Source of the DNA: Actinomycetes bacterium
GTDB taxonomy: Bacteria; Actinomycetota; Actinomycetes; Nanopelagicales; Nanopelagicaceae
Direction of reading: 5' to 3'
Assembly: GCA_025363635.1 (NCBI GenBank)
Contig: JANYDL010000102.1
Location: 1-63,627 of the forward strand
Length of the DNA stretch: 63,627 bases
Shown piece after piece: positions 62,498 to 63,627 of this stretch. A program made the translations under genes and the position numbers. Each line of letters starts with the position of its first letter. The first letter of the stretch is position 1. The notes under the pieces are model-generated. The model searched no databases. It had not been told where the DNA came from and was given only the letters and a program-made list of their open reading frames with translations.

Positions 62498-63580
62498 ATG
62501 GCCTCTGTCGTATTCGACAAAGCGACCCGTATTTACCCGGGTCAAACAATCCCAGCAGTAGATAAATTAGATCTCACCGTTAATGATGGTGAATTTCTAG
62601 TTTTGGTTGGACCATCTGGTTGCGGAAAATCAACTTCGCTTCGTATGTTGGCCGGACTTGAAGAAATTGATAACGGTCGGATCTTGATCGGTGATCGTGA
62701 CGTTACGAATATCGCTCCAAAAGATCGCGACATCGCCATGGTCTTCCAGTCATATGCTCTTTACCCACATATGACCGTGGCAGAGAACATGGGCTTCGCA
62801 CTCAAGATCGCTGGAACGGCAAAAGAAGAACGCGATCGTCGAGTACTCGAAGCGGCAAAGCTTCTCGATCTTGAGCCATACCTTGATCGCAAGCCAAAGG
62901 CTCTCTCTGGTGGACAACGCCAGCGCGTTGCAATGGGTCGCGCAATTGTTCGTGAGCCTCAGGTCTTCCTTATGGATGAGCCACTCTCCAACCTTGACGC
63001 CAAGTTGCGTGTAGCAACTCGTACGCAGATTGCCGCACTACAGCGTCGTCTCGGAATTACAACAGTGTATGTAACGCACGACCAAGTTGAAGCTATGACC
63101 ATGGGTGATCGCGTTGCAGTTCTCAAAGACGGTTTGCTACAGCAAGTTGATACACCTCGCAATCTTTACGACAATCCAAAGAACGCATTTGTTGCGGGCT
63201 TTATTGGTTCACCTGCCATGAACTTACTTCAGGCTCCGGTAAATAATGGAAGTGCCCAACTCGGATCATTCACTGTTCCGGTTCCTACCCACTCAGGTAG
63301 CAACGTCACGGTTGGTATTCGCCCAGAAGGCTTCACTCCTGCCTCTGATGGATTCCATGTTCTCGTGGAAGTTGTTGAAGAACTTGGTGCAGATGCCTTT
63401 GTATATGGAAAGCCAGCTGATCCAACAGTGAAATTTGCCAACGCCACGGATGAAGGTGCACAAGTGATTGTGCGTTGGGATCCAAAGAGCCCACCAAAGC
63501 CAGGTTCAACAATTTCGGTTGTTGCCAATCCAAACGCCATCCACCTATTCGATGCAGTGTCTGGTGAGCGTCTGAAATAA
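62498..63580 (+). CDS. msiK: Multiple-sugar ABC transporter ATPase (MsiK/UgpC type)
   Basis: 360 residues. Walker A GPSGCGKST at 38-46, Q-loop VFQSYALYPHM, signature LSGGQRQRVAMGRA, Walker B VFLMDEPLSNLD, H-loop VTHDQ, then the MalK-type regulatory/TOBE domain (about 235-360). No binding protein or permease accompanies it, as with the shared MsiK ATPase that powers several sugar importers in Streptomyces. ATG at 62498 with GAAGGAG seven bases upstream. Strong terminator follows; codon use suggests high expression. Confidence 0.92.
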   Translation: MASVVFDKATRIYPGQTIPAVDKLDLTVNDGEFLVLVGPSGCGKSTSLRMLAGLEEIDNGRILIGDRDVTNIAPKDRDIAMVFQSYALYPHMTVAENMGFALKIAGTAKEERDRRVLEAAKLLDLEPYLDRKPKALSGGQRQRVAMGRAIVREPQVFLMDEPLSNLDAKLRVATRTQIAALQRRLGITTVYVTHDQVEAMTMGDRVAVLKDGLLQQVDTPRNLYDNPKNAFVAGFIGSPAMNLLQAPVNNGSAQLGSFTVPVPTHSGSNVTVGIRPEGFTPASDGFHVLVEVVEELGADAFVYGKPADPTVKFANATDEGAQVIVRWDPKSPPKPGSTISVVANPNAIHLFDAVSGERLK

Positions 63581-63593
63581 ATAGATTCCGTCG

Positions 63594-63627
63594 AAAAGCC
63601 CCTGAGATTTTCAGGGGCTTTTCTTTT
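63594..63627 (+). terminator. Intrinsic terminator after the MsiK-type gene
   Basis: Perfect 12-base stem AAAAGCCCCTGA/TCAGGGGCTTTT (63594-63605 with 63611-63622), five-base loop, and a T-rich end running to the window edge. Confidence 0.93.

Noticed and set aside
1-63627. CRISPR arrays, IS elements, prophage genes, tRNA and rRNA
   Set aside because: No direct-repeat arrays, transposases, integrases, tRNA cloverleafs or rRNA segments were recognised on either strand.

Overview
The window is a gene-dense chromosomal segment from a small-genome, mid-to-low-GC actinobacterium. The lineage call rests on actinobacteria-restricted markers: WhiB, the MtrA/MtrB pair, a mycothiol deacetylase (MshB), the acyl-CoA carboxylase epsilon subunit, and DUF3499, DUF3107, DUF3117 and DUF5719 proteins. 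Base composition near or below 50 percent by eye, very short intergenic gaps and many ATGA/TAATG overlaps fit streamlined freshwater groups such as Nanopelagicales (acI); that finer placement is inference. I see no IS element, prophage, CRISPR array, tRNA or rRNA. No gap between genes reaches 300 bases.

Layout. 1-13862 (all minus): secA start, comF, mtrB-mtrA, sahH, manB, DUF3499, DUF5719, a very large membrane glycosyltransferase, whiB, manC and dapC (cell-envelope regulation, GDP-mannose supply, lysine/DAP), followed upstream by fdxA. 14277-18626: a GNAT gene, mshB and moeZ, then tetR and DUF3107. 18628-27391: a DEAD-box helicase, then a long minus-strand run marC-PHP-eamA-mrp-tatB-htrA-OMT-pepA-DUF3117. 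27521-35814: a sigma-region-4-like HTH, a LOG protein, dapD, and a polysaccharide export block (SpoIID, Wzt-like, Wzm-like, GT2) divergent from an LCP ligase and UDP-glucose dehydrogenase. 36206-44898: purE, a degenerate purK, birA, then the coupled chain accD-accE-maf-accA-punA-phosphohexomutase. 44984-59783: a nucleoside uptake and catabolism supercluster (nucleoside hydrolase, ribokinase, deoC, two ALDHs, a P450, add, deoA, cdd and a Nup-type ABC importer). 59948-63580: trpS, a CNNM/CorC membrane protein and an orphan MsiK-type sugar ABC ATPase.

How it works together. The supercluster forms a route from imported nucleosides (BMP protein, NupOPQ) through Cdd/Add deamination, phosphorolysis by DeoA and PunA, probable pentose-1-phosphate isomerisation by the phosphohexomutase, DeoC cleavage to acetaldehyde plus glyceraldehyde-3-phosphate, and ALDH oxidation to acetate. 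The unusual members are a P450 translationally coupled to add and a two-gene aldehyde dehydrogenase that looks like a split ALDH16.

The main hunting results are: the degenerate PurK next to PurE; the split ALDH16; the P450 in a nucleoside operon; a pervasive leaderless promoter signature (TANNNT 6-8 bases before the start codon) at fourteen genes, including overlapping divergent -10 boxes between birA and accD; a palindrome sitting on the whiB promoter; loss of lpqB and hpf from the mtrAB-secA locus and of sigE/rseA from the htrA locus; and a probable CTG start for dapC.
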